DNA of 64,000 bases, taken from an uncultured Pseudomonadota bacterium. Lineage in GTDB: Bacteria; Myxococcota_A; UBA796; GCA-2862545. Position 1 is the first letter of the stretch, and each line of letters begins with the position of its first letter. A program made the position numbers and the translations under genes. Below, piece by piece: positions 34,804 through 44,399 of the stretch. Under the pieces are notes generated by a model. The model searched no databases. It had not been told where the DNA came from and was given only the letters and a program-made list of their open reading frames with translations. The stretch spans positions 51,337 to 115,336 of the forward strand of contig CAJXTB010000022.1 of the NCBI GenBank assembly GCA_913061235.1, read 5' to 3'.

Positions 34804-37776
34804 CTAGCGCTCCACGATGGCGTTGTTGGTGGCAATAAACTGAATGGCCTTCACAGCGTTGCTTCGAGCAATCTCGACACCCCGACGACAGGGAGCATCG
34901 AGGTCATCATCGCGGCCGCTATTGTTGGCTTGGGGCGGTAGCAGGTAAGGATAGACTGCTGCGCACCACGGGTGACGGGTACGAATCTCAGACTCTGCTA
35001 GGTCCGCAACAGACCGAACGCGCGATTCCCAACCCGACTCGAACTCGTACCGCTGACGACGGTCATCCCCTTCCGCTCGCGGATTGATGACGTCCAGCAT
35101 CAGCGAGGTGAAACACTGTGTGGCCGCGTCACCGCAGGCATCCCGGCCCGACATAGAGCCAATTGCAGGGCGAAGTGCAGATTCCACCGTCTGAATCGCC
35201 TTACCCGCACCACCAGCGATCGTGCTGCCTTCACTAGCGCGACCTGCCCATTCTTCTGGCGCACGCCCGCCAACGATGTAGCCATCGGGGTTGCCAGGGA
35301 TGAGGTTCTGGGCGACAAGGTTGAATGCACACACGTCGGAAAGCTTAGGTTCAAGCCAGCGATAGCGGTTGCCAGAAACCGGTTCCGAGTAGTACGGAAT
35401 GCGAAGCTGATCGAGGCGACCACGCCCCAACGCAGCCCGCGAGCTCGCGGTCGAGGGCAGTCGTGCACCGGTCACGCAGAGGTCGAGGTCACCACCGGGA
35501 GTGGACCATTCGTCCTCCCTCGATGACTTGCTGATGCCGTAGTACGAAGAGCACACCTGACCACACAGCTGCTGCTCCGCGCTCGGCCAAGAGTTCTCGT
35601 CGGGCACGGTCAAGAGTGGATGGACTGGCGTGTACTGGGTCAACCGCTTGGAGACGACGTCCCAGCAGGTGCCAATCGTCAATCCATCGTCGCGCATGGG
35701 AATCAGCGCACTGTCAAGCTGAAGCTGTGACCGCGCACCTGAACCAGACACGTTGTAGCTGGTAGGCAGCGGAATACGCACTTCCCACTTTCCAAGTGCC
35801 GACTCACCGGGAGCGGCGCCGGCAGCGTAGCGACCCGTCAGCCCCATATGGCACTGCCAAACTTCGGTCGCTCTGCTCACTTGACGGTCAATGAAGGACC
35901 CAATGTCGACGTCATCCGGGATGTCCGCGGGAATGCCGAAGCGAGCGGTACCGTAGCGCTCGATGAGACCGCGACCCGCAACAGAGGTGTAGGCAGGCCC
36001 CTTGCCCAGTTTCTGCCAGATATGAAGCTCGCCAAACTCACGGTCAGCCGAGTCCGGAACACTGCCACCGGTGGTGCACATGCCGTAGTACTCGTCGACC
36101 TCAAGACCGTTCTTCATGCCCTCTTTGAAGCACTGCGCCAGCTCGTCGGGGACACCCACAAGCGCGTAGTCGGTCGCCAGTTCGCGCAACGACTTTCGTG
36201 CAGTGGACGAACCACGGGCATCACCAATGTGCGTTGCAAAGACAGCCCCTTCAACACGGGCCTCCATGCGTTCACGGTAGGCCCCACAGGCGCCTTCGAG
36301 GTCCGTGACGAGCTGTGCCAACGGCTCCACCCGAAGACTGACGTCGTCGAAGAAGGAGGCGGGGTTGGCCACGCGACGTCGGCGGTCGTCCTGCCGCATC
36401 TCATAGCCATACGGGACACCGAGGACGTTGAAGCAAGCTTGTGCTGCCGCAAATTCAGCCCAGTTCACCTCATAAGAGGCCTCTCCGGCCTGGAAGCGCC
36501 CCACCCAACCTTGCTCCGTACGGTCCAACAACCCACAGTAAGCAGCCTGGAGGTCTTCGCTTGGCAATGGCCGTGCGTTGGTCACCAACTCCTCGGTTGT
36601 GTCTCCACACCATGGAGTTTGAAGCGCAATAGAGCCACCTTCAGCGAGCGCCTTGACCTGACAGCGGAACTCTTCCACGAACTGAGTGTGTTCGGACGAG
36701 CACTGCGCCATGGCTGGCTGCGCGGCTGACGGTGGTGGCTTGGGACTCGCTTCGGGCCGCGGCGTGGCAGCCTGACGGATGCCAAAGGCCACACTTACGA
36801 CCAACGACAAGACAACGATGCTGGACGAAACAGCCGTCGCAAGCTGCCCCTGCCACCGGCTTCGCACAACGCGGTCGTTCAAGCTTCCATGTCGGATGTC
36901 CGACGCGCGAATGGGCCAAGCTTCAAGGTTCTTAGTGAGCCATCCCAAGGCATGGAATCCAACTCGTCCACCCGGGAGTTCGAGCGGGCTTCCGAGACGC
37001 GGGATGTCGTTGGCTTCTTGCTCTTCGTGCAGCGTTGGAACGGTCCCAGCTCCAAGGACCTCAAACCAGTCCGACAGAGCGGTGACGCGTGCACTGGAGT
37101 CAAAGGTACCCGGAGCCACCAATCCGAAGGTGCCGCGGTGAATGGCAGCGCCCTTCTCCAGCATTCCCTGGACGACCATGATGAGCGAACGCTCTAGCGG
37201 GAGTTCGTCCCACTCATCGGTGCCGAAGTTGCCTTCTTCGTCTTCGAACTCGACTTCCACTTCAGTGACGGGAAGCGGAAGATCGGATGTGACTTCGTCG
37301 AGCCAGGTAGCGTCCTGGTCCTCTTCGAATGCGTCTTCCAAGAAGTTGGCTGGAATACCTGGTGGAGACAGCGCACTACGGGATGCCAAGAAGTGCGGCC
37401 ACTCAAAAATGAGCGCGGGGCGCCAACGTCCACCCTTCCCCTTCGTGACCGGTAGATTCTTCCACCAGACTTCTTCGGTGACGGCGTCCAGAAGCTTCAG
37501 CGCAAACGGTGGTTGCCGGTCTGGCGGGCCAGCGGGGCCCCGTTCGGTGTAGGTGGACCCGAAAGTGACCCAGAAGCCCGAGATTAGCGGGTTCCCTTTC
37601 GCGTCAGCGAGGATTGTAACGTACAATCCAGGCGCCTCGCCGGTGGCTTCGGAGGCCAGAATTTCCGCTGAGCGATTGTCGCGGATTAGCCCGGTGACCA
37701 CGGCCAAGGCCGCCCGTGCACTGGCGACCACGACCTGCTCATCAAACGGAAAGGGTCCATACAGCAATGTGCTCAC
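34804..37776 (-). CDS. Large bitopic membrane protein
   Basis: 990 aa from the GTG at 37776, chosen because it overlaps the stop of a 78-aa gene (GTGA) and has GGGAG 6 bases upstream; a longer frame to 37833 exists. A cytosolic domain (residues 1-310, starting STLLYGPFPFDEQVVVASAR) is followed by one TM helix at about 312-333 (VSSSIVVLSLVVSVAFGI), a Pro-rich stalk, and a roughly 630-aa periplasmic region with many Cys (for example QACFNVLG, CGQVCSSYYG, DACGDAATQCF), likely disulfide-bonded. The topology (cytosolic domain, one TM, large periplasmic arm) resembles that of an envelope-spanning anchor, but there is no sequence relation to TssM/IcmF that I can see. Confidence 0.75.
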   Translation of the reverse strand: MSTLLYGPFPFDEQVVVASARAALAVVTGLIRDNRSAEILASEATGEAPGLYVTILADAKGNPLISGFWVTFGSTYTERGPAGPPDRQPPFALKLLDAVTEEVWWKNLPVTKGKGGRWRPALIFEWPHFLASRSALSPPGIPANFLEDAFEEDQDATWLDEVTSDLPLPVTEVEVEFEDEEGNFGTDEWDELPLERSLIMVVQGMLEKGAAIHRGTFGLVAPGTFDSSARVTALSDWFEVLGAGTVPTLHEEQEANDIPRLGSPLELPGGRVGFHALGWLTKNLEAWPIRASDIRHGSLNDRVVRSRWQGQLATAVSSSIVVLSLVVSVAFGIRQAATPRPEASPKPPPSAAQPAMAQCSSEHTQFVEEFRCQVKALAEGGSIALQTPWCGDTTEELVTNARPLPSEDLQAAYCGLLDRTEQGWVGRFQAGEASYEVNWAEFAAAQACFNVLGVPYGYEMRQDDRRRRVANPASFFDDVSLRVEPLAQLVTDLEGACGAYRERMEARVEGAVFATHIGDARGSSTARKSLRELATDYALVGVPDELAQCFKEGMKNGLEVDEYYGMCTTGGSVPDSADREFGELHIWQKLGKGPAYTSVAGRGLIERYGTARFGIPADIPDDVDIGSFIDRQVSRATEVWQCHMGLTGRYAAGAAPGESALGKWEVRIPLPTSYNVSGSGARSQLQLDSALIPMRDDGLTIGTCWDVVSKRLTQYTPVHPLLTVPDENSWPSAEQQLCGQVCSSYYGISKSSREDEWSTPGGDLDLCVTGARLPSTASSRAALGRGRLDQLRIPYYSEPVSGNRYRWLEPKLSDVCAFNLVAQNLIPGNPDGYIVGGRAPEEWAGRASEGSTIAGGAGKAIQTVESALRPAIGSMSGRDACGDAATQCFTSLMLDVINPRAEGDDRRQRYEFESGWESRVRSVADLAESEIRTRHPWCAAVYPYLLPPQANNSGRDDDLDAPCRRGVEIARSNAVKAIQFIATNNAIVER

Positions 37777-38009
37777 AACGAACTCCCGATACCCACAATC
37801 ACTCGTTGACGGTCCTGACGTGTCGCACAGCACTTGTTGTTCATTTCGTCACCTTGTTGGGCGTAAACCCATGCTGCACAGAACCCGGCTGACGCAGTCA
37901 ACCAAGGCCAGAGCGAACTGTCAATGGACACCGCCAATAAGCGCCCTTCGACCGATTTATCCGAAAGAAAATACTCGGCCCAGTCACCACGATGTGGTGC
38001 AAACGTCAC
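37773..38009 (-). CDS. Small membrane protein, 78 aa
   Basis: Begins at a GTG (38009) six bases after the stop of the four-TM protein gene and ends in a GTGA overlap with the 990-aa protein gene. It has one hydrophobic helix (SSLWPWLTASAGFCAAWVYA) in its middle and a Cys/Arg-rich C-terminus. Position and both tight junctions argue that it is real. Function unknown; it may assist the membrane proteins on either side. Confidence 0.55.
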   Translation of the reverse strand: MTFAPHRGDWAEYFLSDKSVEGRLLAVSIDSSLWPWLTASAGFCAAWVYAQQGDEMNNKCCATRQDRQRVIVGIGSSL

Positions 38010-38015
38010 CGCGTG

Positions 38016-40058
38016 TCAGCGACGCCGCTCCACAAGAACCAGAGCTTGTTGCCGTAGCAACTCAATCTGTTCCCATTCCAACCAGTCCCACTCAGCCATC
38101 GAAGCACCTACGCCATGCTCCATGGCTGGCTCCATGCCTGTCTCATCCAAACGCATGCGAACAAAGTCCAAAGTACCGGCCTTCGGCTGACGCATCAACT
38201 CCTTAGGATCGGCCTCTTCCTTGCCCTGGTAGCGCCAGTACGCGAGGGGTGTAGACACACCGCGCACGTCATCGTCACGAAGTTGGTCGGTCGACAACCA
38301 AGTACGCAATGCGTCACCTTCAATACGGGGCACCCACAGGCCACTCTGGTCACCCGGAGCGCTAGTCGGAATCCACAAGTCGAGCTTGTTGTTGTCAGCT
38401 CGTGGCGTCCGATCGTCTTCGACGAAGGTCTTCAGGAAACCCGTGCGGATCTCCATGGGAAACAGCCCGATGTCGAGCTGAAGCCACAACTCTTCGCCAC
38501 CATCTCCGAGAATATCGCGCAAACGGGTTGCGCCTACTCCCAGGACAGACCGGTTGTTGGGGCGTGCATAGGTCAGTCGATGCGCAAGGGTGCCGAACCA
38601 GAACCATGCTGCAACACGACTTGCTCGGCGCTGCGCCAGCGACGATGCCTGTTGAACACGAGGGCCCGAGTTGCCTTGCCACTTTGGAATGAGTTCGTGA
38701 ACAATCGCCAGCAGTTGGGCAACGCTGATGATGTCAGGCACCTTCACCATACCGAGTTGTACCCAACGCTCCTCACCACTAATGCGAGCGTCTGGAACAA
38801 TCGGCTCACCGCGGTTCCAACCCACCGTGTCCAACCGTTCGATACCGTTCAGTACGTCCACGTCTGCAGTAAAGAGGGAGACGACCTTGAGGGTCACATA
38901 GCGGTCACAGGGAGTGAACGTTTGACGGCAGCGGCTACACCACTGACCGGGCTCCCAGTTCTTTTCACGGCTGTACAGCTGGCCACACACCTCACCCCAA
39001 AACGTGGGATTCGTGCAGGCTACAACGTCATCGCCCTTCGCCTTGGGTTTTCCCATGGCGCTGTCGTTGCCGAGGCCGGACGTAAAGCGGAGAAGGTTGA
39101 AAACCTTCTGACCCATCTTGCTGCGACGCAAGCGCTTGTCGCGCAGGCCCAAACTAGAGACAAGTGAAATCAGCCCCAGCAATCCGAGGATGAATGGGTT
39201 GTACCCACCATCCCAGTTGGGGCGAAAGATAATACCTGGCAAGTAGGAGTTGTCCGCAACACCCCCTACCCGGCACACGCGCTCGCCCAGTTCATAGTGC
39301 GCACTCTCAAAGGCAGAACACCCGTATGGGACCATTTCGTTAGTCGCCGGGTATCGGCCTTCGAGCACAGTTCCATCAAGCAGCGAGCATGAACGCTCGA
39401 ACTCGGAAATCCGTTCGGGGGTCACACTGACCGTATCGGTGCCCGAGCAGCCATACCCCAGGACCGTGTCGTCATTTTGACCGTCGATCAGCGACAACAC
39501 CGTAGTGCCCTGGGTCTCGCATTCATTCCGAAACTCCTGCCGTTGAGCGGGAGTCAGGATGGACACAACCTCACCACCAATGACGGAGCATTGGTATTTG
39601 TACTTGTTGGCGTTGGCTTCTTGGTTGACGTCGTAGACAACCGTTCCACCGATGCCTTCGCAACCTGCAGCGAACTTGGCTTCAGCACCGACTTTCGCCG
39701 CGTGCACAACCTCACCGCCGAGGACCTCACATTGTGAACGGAAGCTGCTTCGAGACATTGAAGGCATGATGGCCAGCAAGATCCCAGAGACGACCCAACC
39801 CGTGATGACAGTGGACCATGGCTTGCGTTTGCGCAGCATGAACAACTGGCGGGAAAAAGACCAAGCAGTCACGCCAACCGCAGCGCCAAACAGAAGAGTG
39901 AGTTCGACAGTTGTGAGACCGCGTCCTGTCGCGGGGGAACCCACATAGGAATACACGAAGTACCACGACACACCCATGGCAGTCAGTGGTGCCGCTGCCT
40001 CAAGCGCGCCTTCTGCGGCGCGCCAACGACCCATCGCTTTAAGTGGCTCTGCTGCCAC
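38016..40058 (-). CDS. Four-TM protein with repeated Cys-Gly-Gly periplasmic motifs and zinc-finger-like cytosolic domain
   Basis: 680 aa from a GTG at 40058 (one base after the upstream stop, with GGGGAG upstream); an in-frame ATG at 40115 would overlap that gene by 56 bases. Three TM helices lie at about 20-38, 48-69 and 82-98 and a fourth near 288-305. The loop between (about 99-287) contains eight Cys in repeats such as CEVLGGEVV, CEGIGGTVV and CSVIGGEVV. The C-terminal 370 residues are cytosolic, with CTNPTFWGEVC and WCSRCRQTFTPC, a probable zinc site. Family not recognised. Candidate membrane anchor of the CIS. Confidence 0.75.
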   Translation of the reverse strand: MAAEPLKAMGRWRAAEGALEAAAPLTAMGVSWYFVYSYVGSPATGRGLTTVELTLLFGAAVGVTAWSFSRQLFMLRKRKPWSTVITGWVVSGILLAIMPSMSRSSFRSQCEVLGGEVVHAAKVGAEAKFAAGCEGIGGTVVYDVNQEANANKYKYQCSVIGGEVVSILTPAQRQEFRNECETQGTTVLSLIDGQNDDTVLGYGCSGTDTVSVTPERISEFERSCSLLDGTVLEGRYPATNEMVPYGCSAFESAHYELGERVCRVGGVADNSYLPGIIFRPNWDGGYNPFILGLLGLISLVSSLGLRDKRLRRSKMGQKVFNLLRFTSGLGNDSAMGKPKAKGDDVVACTNPTFWGEVCGQLYSREKNWEPGQWCSRCRQTFTPCDRYVTLKVVSLFTADVDVLNGIERLDTVGWNRGEPIVPDARISGEERWVQLGMVKVPDIISVAQLLAIVHELIPKWQGNSGPRVQQASSLAQRRASRVAAWFWFGTLAHRLTYARPNNRSVLGVGATRLRDILGDGGEELWLQLDIGLFPMEIRTGFLKTFVEDDRTPRADNNKLDLWIPTSAPGDQSGLWVPRIEGDALRTWLSTDQLRDDDVRGVSTPLAYWRYQGKEEADPKELMRQPKAGTLDFVRMRLDETGMEPAMEHGVGASMAEWDWLEWEQIELLRQQALVLVERRR

Positions 40059-40059
40059 G

Positions 40060-40935
40060 TCAGTCTCCCCGGAGGATGCGCGCGCCAATCTGCTTGTATG
40101 GCCCGGCTCCTTCAAACGAACCGACCAACTGAATCAAGTCATTCGCGGCCCGCTCAACTGAAAAGTGAAGCTGTTCAAACAGGCTGTTGAGGGTCCGTGT
40201 TCGATCGAGAGTAGTTGTAGCCCGCGACTGTAGGCAGATGCGGGCAGCTTGAAGGGCGCTCGCAGCCACCGTCTGGTAGCGAACCCAATTTCGGCCCAAC
40301 ACCTGTCTCTCCCAGACTGAACCTTCAGGTTCGGCGCGCCAGACCGTACGTTCAAGGTCCTGAAAACGCTTCAGAAGGGTCTGAATAGCGTCATGCTCAG
40401 GCTGCAAGAAGCGGTAATGGTCCGTCGCCCAGTCGCGCCCGTTTCCAAGACTCTGTGCGATTGGAAGCAAGAAAGCTTGCTCCGCCTGCTCGGGTTTGAC
40501 AAACCCAAGCAGTGCTGAAACCTGTTCCCGGGCAACGACCACGCCCGACGATTGAGTGGGTGGTTCTACCTTGGGCACAAGAACCAGAACACCCTGAACG
40601 GCGGGGCCGGCTGCGGTTGGCCAAGGACAGGTGAGTTCCTCTTCGACAGTAACCAGGTACTTTCGACGGTCTTGACCGGTCAAAATAGCGGTACCTGGCG
40701 TTACAACAATACTGTCGGACTTGGCGTCTGGACGGACGGTGCCTGGAGGCCCTTGTGGGGCCCATTCACCGTGGACTTCCAAGCCAGAAAGAATCAGACT
40801 GCTGCCGTCCGGCCACAAGCTGTGCAGCCACGCGGAGAGAGCTGCATCCTGACCGTCGGAAACGGCTTGCAGACTCTCGAGGTCCAACACCGCGCCTTCG
40901 ACAGGTCGAAAAACGTTGATCGCATCAATGCTCAT
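40060..40935 (-). CDS. Unknown baseplate-associated protein, 291 aa
   Basis: Soluble protein starting MSIDAINVFRPVEGAVLDLE. The N-terminal half holds a beta segment (DSIVVTPGTAILTGQDRRKYL) like the attachment regions of baseplate-bound fibre or TssK-type adaptors; the C-terminal half is helical (TLLKRFQDLERTVW, SLFEQLHFSVERAANDLIQL). It lies between the gpI-like wedge gene, whose stop it overlaps as ATGA, and the first membrane protein gene. It could link baseplate to membrane platform, as TssK does in T6SS, but this rests on position and a weak pattern match only. Confidence 0.5.
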   Translation of the reverse strand: MSIDAINVFRPVEGAVLDLESLQAVSDGQDAALSAWLHSLWPDGSSLILSGLEVHGEWAPQGPPGTVRPDAKSDSIVVTPGTAILTGQDRRKYLVTVEEELTCPWPTAAGPAVQGVLVLVPKVEPPTQSSGVVVAREQVSALLGFVKPEQAEQAFLLPIAQSLGNGRDWATDHYRFLQPEHDAIQTLLKRFQDLERTVWRAEPEGSVWERQVLGRNWVRYQTVAASALQAARICLQSRATTTLDRTRTLNSLFEQLHFSVERAANDLIQLVGSFEGAGPYKQIGARILRGD

Positions 40936-41900
40936 GAGGTCTTCTTTTTGGTGGGTTGGGTCTTGGTGGCGCCGCCGGAATTACCGGGCGCCGATTTTTG
41001 GCCTGACTCGGACGACGCCGAAGTCTTGACCTTGGAAGACGCTTGGGTCTTCGCATTTCGCTTAGCGACATTTGCCGTGGACGCCTTGCTCGAGGCGGGG
41101 GCCTTCGGGAGCTTGCGTGCGAGTCGCACAACACTCCATGCCGGTAGGAGACGAAGCGCCTCACGGGGAAGTGGACCGCCAGCAGACCACTCCACGAGGA
41201 CATCCTCGCGACGCAGTACCCACTTCTGGTCATCTTCCTTGGGTTGGAAGCGAAGCAAGCCGCCTTGGATGGACAGCGCAGAGCTCGAACCCCCCTGACG
41301 TCTCAACGACCACCACCGGTCGACATGACAGGCCATCACCTCGCCTTCGAGGTCTACCTTCTTCGGAATCTTCCCAGACTCCTGCTCGGTGGTGGCATTC
41401 TGGAGTTGTTCACCCATGCCACACAAGTCGAGCACTTCACGCGCGCGAGGTACGGTTCCCCGGTACGGATGCCATGTCGGGAGAAGCGCGGTCAGCCGGC
41501 GCAACACATCCGGCGAACGCTGATGCAGAGACGAATCGATTCCAAAGGACTCCACCAGAGTCCCGAGCAACAAGGGCTGCGGGCTGTGTGGAGTCCACAG
41601 GTAGTCGCGAGTCTTCATCATCCATTCGGTACGCGCAAACACCACTAGGAGAGCTTCCCAAGCGGTCGGAATCCCAGCTCGTTGGGCTTCCATTGACGCC
41701 TGCACCAGGCTTGGCGGCTGCCAATAGCTGTAGGGACGATGGCGGAACTTTCGCTCCCCCTCTTGGTCGAACTGACGCCACGGCTTGTGGTCCGGATGAA
41801 TCTCAGCGGCAACCCAAGACAACCCTTCCATCTCACCATTTGCAGCGCGATGGGCCCACTCCAGATCCGGAGTGCGTAGTGCCAGGTCGTTGCGGCTCAC
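40932..41900 (-). CDS. gpI/Afp12-like baseplate wedge protein
   Basis: 322 aa. The middle holds LLPTWHPYRGTVPRAREVLDL, matching the conserved segment of phage tail protein I and eCIS Afp12-type proteins that pair with the J-type wedge. After residue 260 the sequence becomes a low-complexity basic tail of Lys, Ser, Ala and Thr ending in TKKKTS, which is unusual and may contact membrane or nucleic acid. It starts at a GTG that overlaps the J-like stop (GTGA). Expected role: second subunit of the baseplate wedge. Confidence 0.65.
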   Translation of the reverse strand: MSRNDLALRTPDLEWAHRAANGEMEGLSWVAAEIHPDHKPWRQFDQEGERKFRHRPYSYWQPPSLVQASMEAQRAGIPTAWEALLVVFARTEWMMKTRDYLWTPHSPQPLLLGTLVESFGIDSSLHQRSPDVLRRLTALLPTWHPYRGTVPRAREVLDLCGMGEQLQNATTEQESGKIPKKVDLEGEVMACHVDRWWSLRRQGGSSSALSIQGGLLRFQPKEDDQKWVLRREDVLVEWSAGGPLPREALRLLPAWSVVRLARKLPKAPASSKASTANVAKRNAKTQASSKVKTSASSESGQKSAPGNSGGATKTQPTKKKTS

Positions 41901-44371
41901 AGCTCACCCAACATATCAACCACCACTTCAGAGACGTAGCCATTTAGGAGCAAGTCTGCGGCCGGAGGTGCGGATGAGCGCCCGAACTGGTCGACAAGAC
42001 GCCCTTGCATGGACGCAAGGTCGTAGCTTGGCAAGACCAGATCGGTCCCCTGCCCTTGCCTGGCGACATGAAGGGTCAACGGCCACAATCGGGTCACCAA
42101 TGCGTCCCGCACAGTCGGAGTACGGTTGGCTTGTCGCTGAATAGTCCGACGAATGACACGGCGAGCCCAGTCGAGGTCATCAGCAGACATCTTGCCATCC
42201 GCTGGCCCTAGGGCAACCAGCAGGGTTGATGGGCCGTGACGTGGAAGGTCACGCAACAGCGCGGAGGTCTCTGGGTCCATTGCTTCCTTAGCGGAAACAA
42301 CTGGCCATACCGCAGTTGAGAGCAACGAACGCTCAGCGTAGGTCCAAACTCGGACCATCCAGCCCTGCGCCCGAGTCCCGAGCGCTTGGCGAACCAAACG
42401 TTCAAAGTCGGATGGCAAGACAGGCGTGCCTTGCGACGGAGCGAAGAGACGCTCAACGGCGGCCTCCGAGGTCTCTCGGCTGGCACCGTAGTAAGTCGCA
42501 AGTGGATTACGCACTGCGAATAGAGATGGCTCCGCATTCGGAACCTGCTCCACAAGGCTGATATCGCCTACCGAGACGTCACCATCTGAACCATCGGTAC
42601 GTCGGTACCAATGCAGATGAATCTCATCGCGCGGCTGGAAGACACGCATGTGCCCTTCGTCATCTGGTGCATTCACGGTGACAACGCCAGACGACGCATC
42701 CACGTGCACACCTTCCCAGTTCGGCATGGGTTCGTCGCCTTCGACGTCAAACCAAGCAATCGGGAAATTGCGCACGATTGCTGCAGTGTCATCCGGGATG
42801 GCATTTGCAAGCAAACGCGACACCACCTGCTCGGTCACAACATTCTCATTGAGAAGACTGACAGCTTCCGGAATGTTGCGTTCGATGGCCACGGTCCGGC
42901 CATCCTTGACGGTGGCCATGTTCGCGACCAACAGTGCGTTGAGCAACAGGCCCCGAGCTTGAACATCGGTGGACATGAGAATGCCATCGCACTTCGCAGG
43001 TAGCGAAATATCGAATGCGACGACTCGGTCCATTGCCTGAGCATTCTCTGGCGATGGAAGCGACAACGTCCACGCGACATTGTGTTTGAGCGGCGTGGCG
43101 GTAGACACCGAGCTCCCCTGCATGCCGATAAACTCAATGTCCATCGCTTTGCCGAGATTACCGTCCACGACCAAGGCGACCCGAATACGGCTCACTTGTT
43201 CGCGCGGTTCAAGCAGCGCAATGTTGATGACGGTTCGACGTTCGCCACGTGAAACCCGATCCCACACTCCAGAAGCAACAGCGCTGCCAACCCAGTTGGG
43301 TTCTCCTGCGAAGTCCCCATCTGAGGGAGCAAAGAATCGCTCAATCTTCGGACGTGCCGTTGCTAGCTTCGCGTTCAGGTTCTGCAGCGTCTCCCAAATG
43401 CTCTCGACTACGACGGAGGGGAGCGGCTCACAGCGACGCTCCAACAATCCTGCGACATCGAAGTTCAGCGGGACATCCGGAATCACAATGCGGCCTTCTT
43501 CAAGACCCGGCATTGGACGCGAACCACGCAACCGTGAAGGCAGCAGCTCGCTGTCAGCAATGAACACCGGTGGAGTCCAAGTGCTGCCATCCAACGCGGC
43601 CCACTCTCCAGTAATGTCACCACCCGGCGCCAAGCCGCTCTCTACCGTCTTCTCGAAAGCGAGTGCCAGGTTGACGGTGGCCGTAACGACCACTTGACCG
43701 TTGTCATTGGCTTCTGCCGCAACAGACATCCAACCAAGACGCCGCTCCTCCAACAGTTCGAGAGCCTTCTCAACATCCTTAAGCGTCTGCTCGGCAGTGC
43801 TGGTTGTGATGGTGAAAACCACTTGCTCCGATTGGAACATCCGGCTCTTTCGCTCTTCTCCTCGCCACACAACGTGGCCCTCGAGGTAGCCAGGTCCCTT
43901 CGTCTTGCCTGCGTTCACCACGTACAGTTCGCCGTGTGTGACGTCAGAAATCGAGTTTACCTCGGCCCTGCGCAGATCTACGAGTGACTCAATCGGTACA
44001 AACTCGATCGCATCTCGGTCTTCATTTTGTGAAGTGAAGAACCGGTACGGACTCGGATGCCGAGGGTCCAGCTTCAGTTGTCCTTCAGTTTGTACTTGAA
44101 CAACCACCGTACCCAATGATGGGTGTGCGGGCTCAAGTTGCCCCCCCATCATGTGGATAAAGTACTGAACAACACTGAAAGGGTACTCGTCCAGCCTGCG
44201 ACTGTGCATTTCGACAAGCCATGCAGCTTGTTCGATTAGCATCCAGCCTGGGTCGGACGGGTCTTCTTCGCCTTCGGCATAGTCGGGCAATGCTTGAGCA
44301 AGGCGCGTACGCACATCCTCAAGAAGTTGTTCACGATCTAGCTTCAGGGTTCCAGGATGCGGAATGCGCAC
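41897..44371 (-). CDS. Baseplate J/gp6-like wedge protein (Afp11 type)
   Basis: 824 aa, the size of Afp11-type J proteins. The N-terminus (REQLLEDVRTRLAQALPDYA, then DPSDPGWMLIEQAAWLVEM) is the typical start of eCIS J proteins, which build the wedge of the baseplate and connect hub to sheath. Later segments (GTPVLPSDFERLVRQALG and TAVWPVVSAKE) fit the J-like beta-sandwich. It starts at a GTG with GGAGG 6 bases upstream and is coupled to the gpI-like gene downstream. Confidence 0.8.
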   Translation of the reverse strand: MRIPHPGTLKLDREQLLEDVRTRLAQALPDYAEGEEDPSDPGWMLIEQAAWLVEMHSRRLDEYPFSVVQYFIHMMGGQLEPAHPSLGTVVVQVQTEGQLKLDPRHPSPYRFFTSQNEDRDAIEFVPIESLVDLRRAEVNSISDVTHGELYVVNAGKTKGPGYLEGHVVWRGEERKSRMFQSEQVVFTITTSTAEQTLKDVEKALELLEERRLGWMSVAAEANDNGQVVVTATVNLALAFEKTVESGLAPGGDITGEWAALDGSTWTPPVFIADSELLPSRLRGSRPMPGLEEGRIVIPDVPLNFDVAGLLERRCEPLPSVVVESIWETLQNLNAKLATARPKIERFFAPSDGDFAGEPNWVGSAVASGVWDRVSRGERRTVINIALLEPREQVSRIRVALVVDGNLGKAMDIEFIGMQGSSVSTATPLKHNVAWTLSLPSPENAQAMDRVVAFDISLPAKCDGILMSTDVQARGLLLNALLVANMATVKDGRTVAIERNIPEAVSLLNENVVTEQVVSRLLANAIPDDTAAIVRNFPIAWFDVEGDEPMPNWEGVHVDASSGVVTVNAPDDEGHMRVFQPRDEIHLHWYRRTDGSDGDVSVGDISLVEQVPNAEPSLFAVRNPLATYYGASRETSEAAVERLFAPSQGTPVLPSDFERLVRQALGTRAQGWMVRVWTYAERSLLSTAVWPVVSAKEAMDPETSALLRDLPRHGPSTLLVALGPADGKMSADDLDWARRVIRRTIQRQANRTPTVRDALVTRLWPLTLHVARQGQGTDLVLPSYDLASMQGRLVDQFGRSSAPPAADLLLNGYVSEVVVDMLGEL

Positions 44372-44399
44372 CTAGCACCTCCGTTGGGGGAGACTACGT

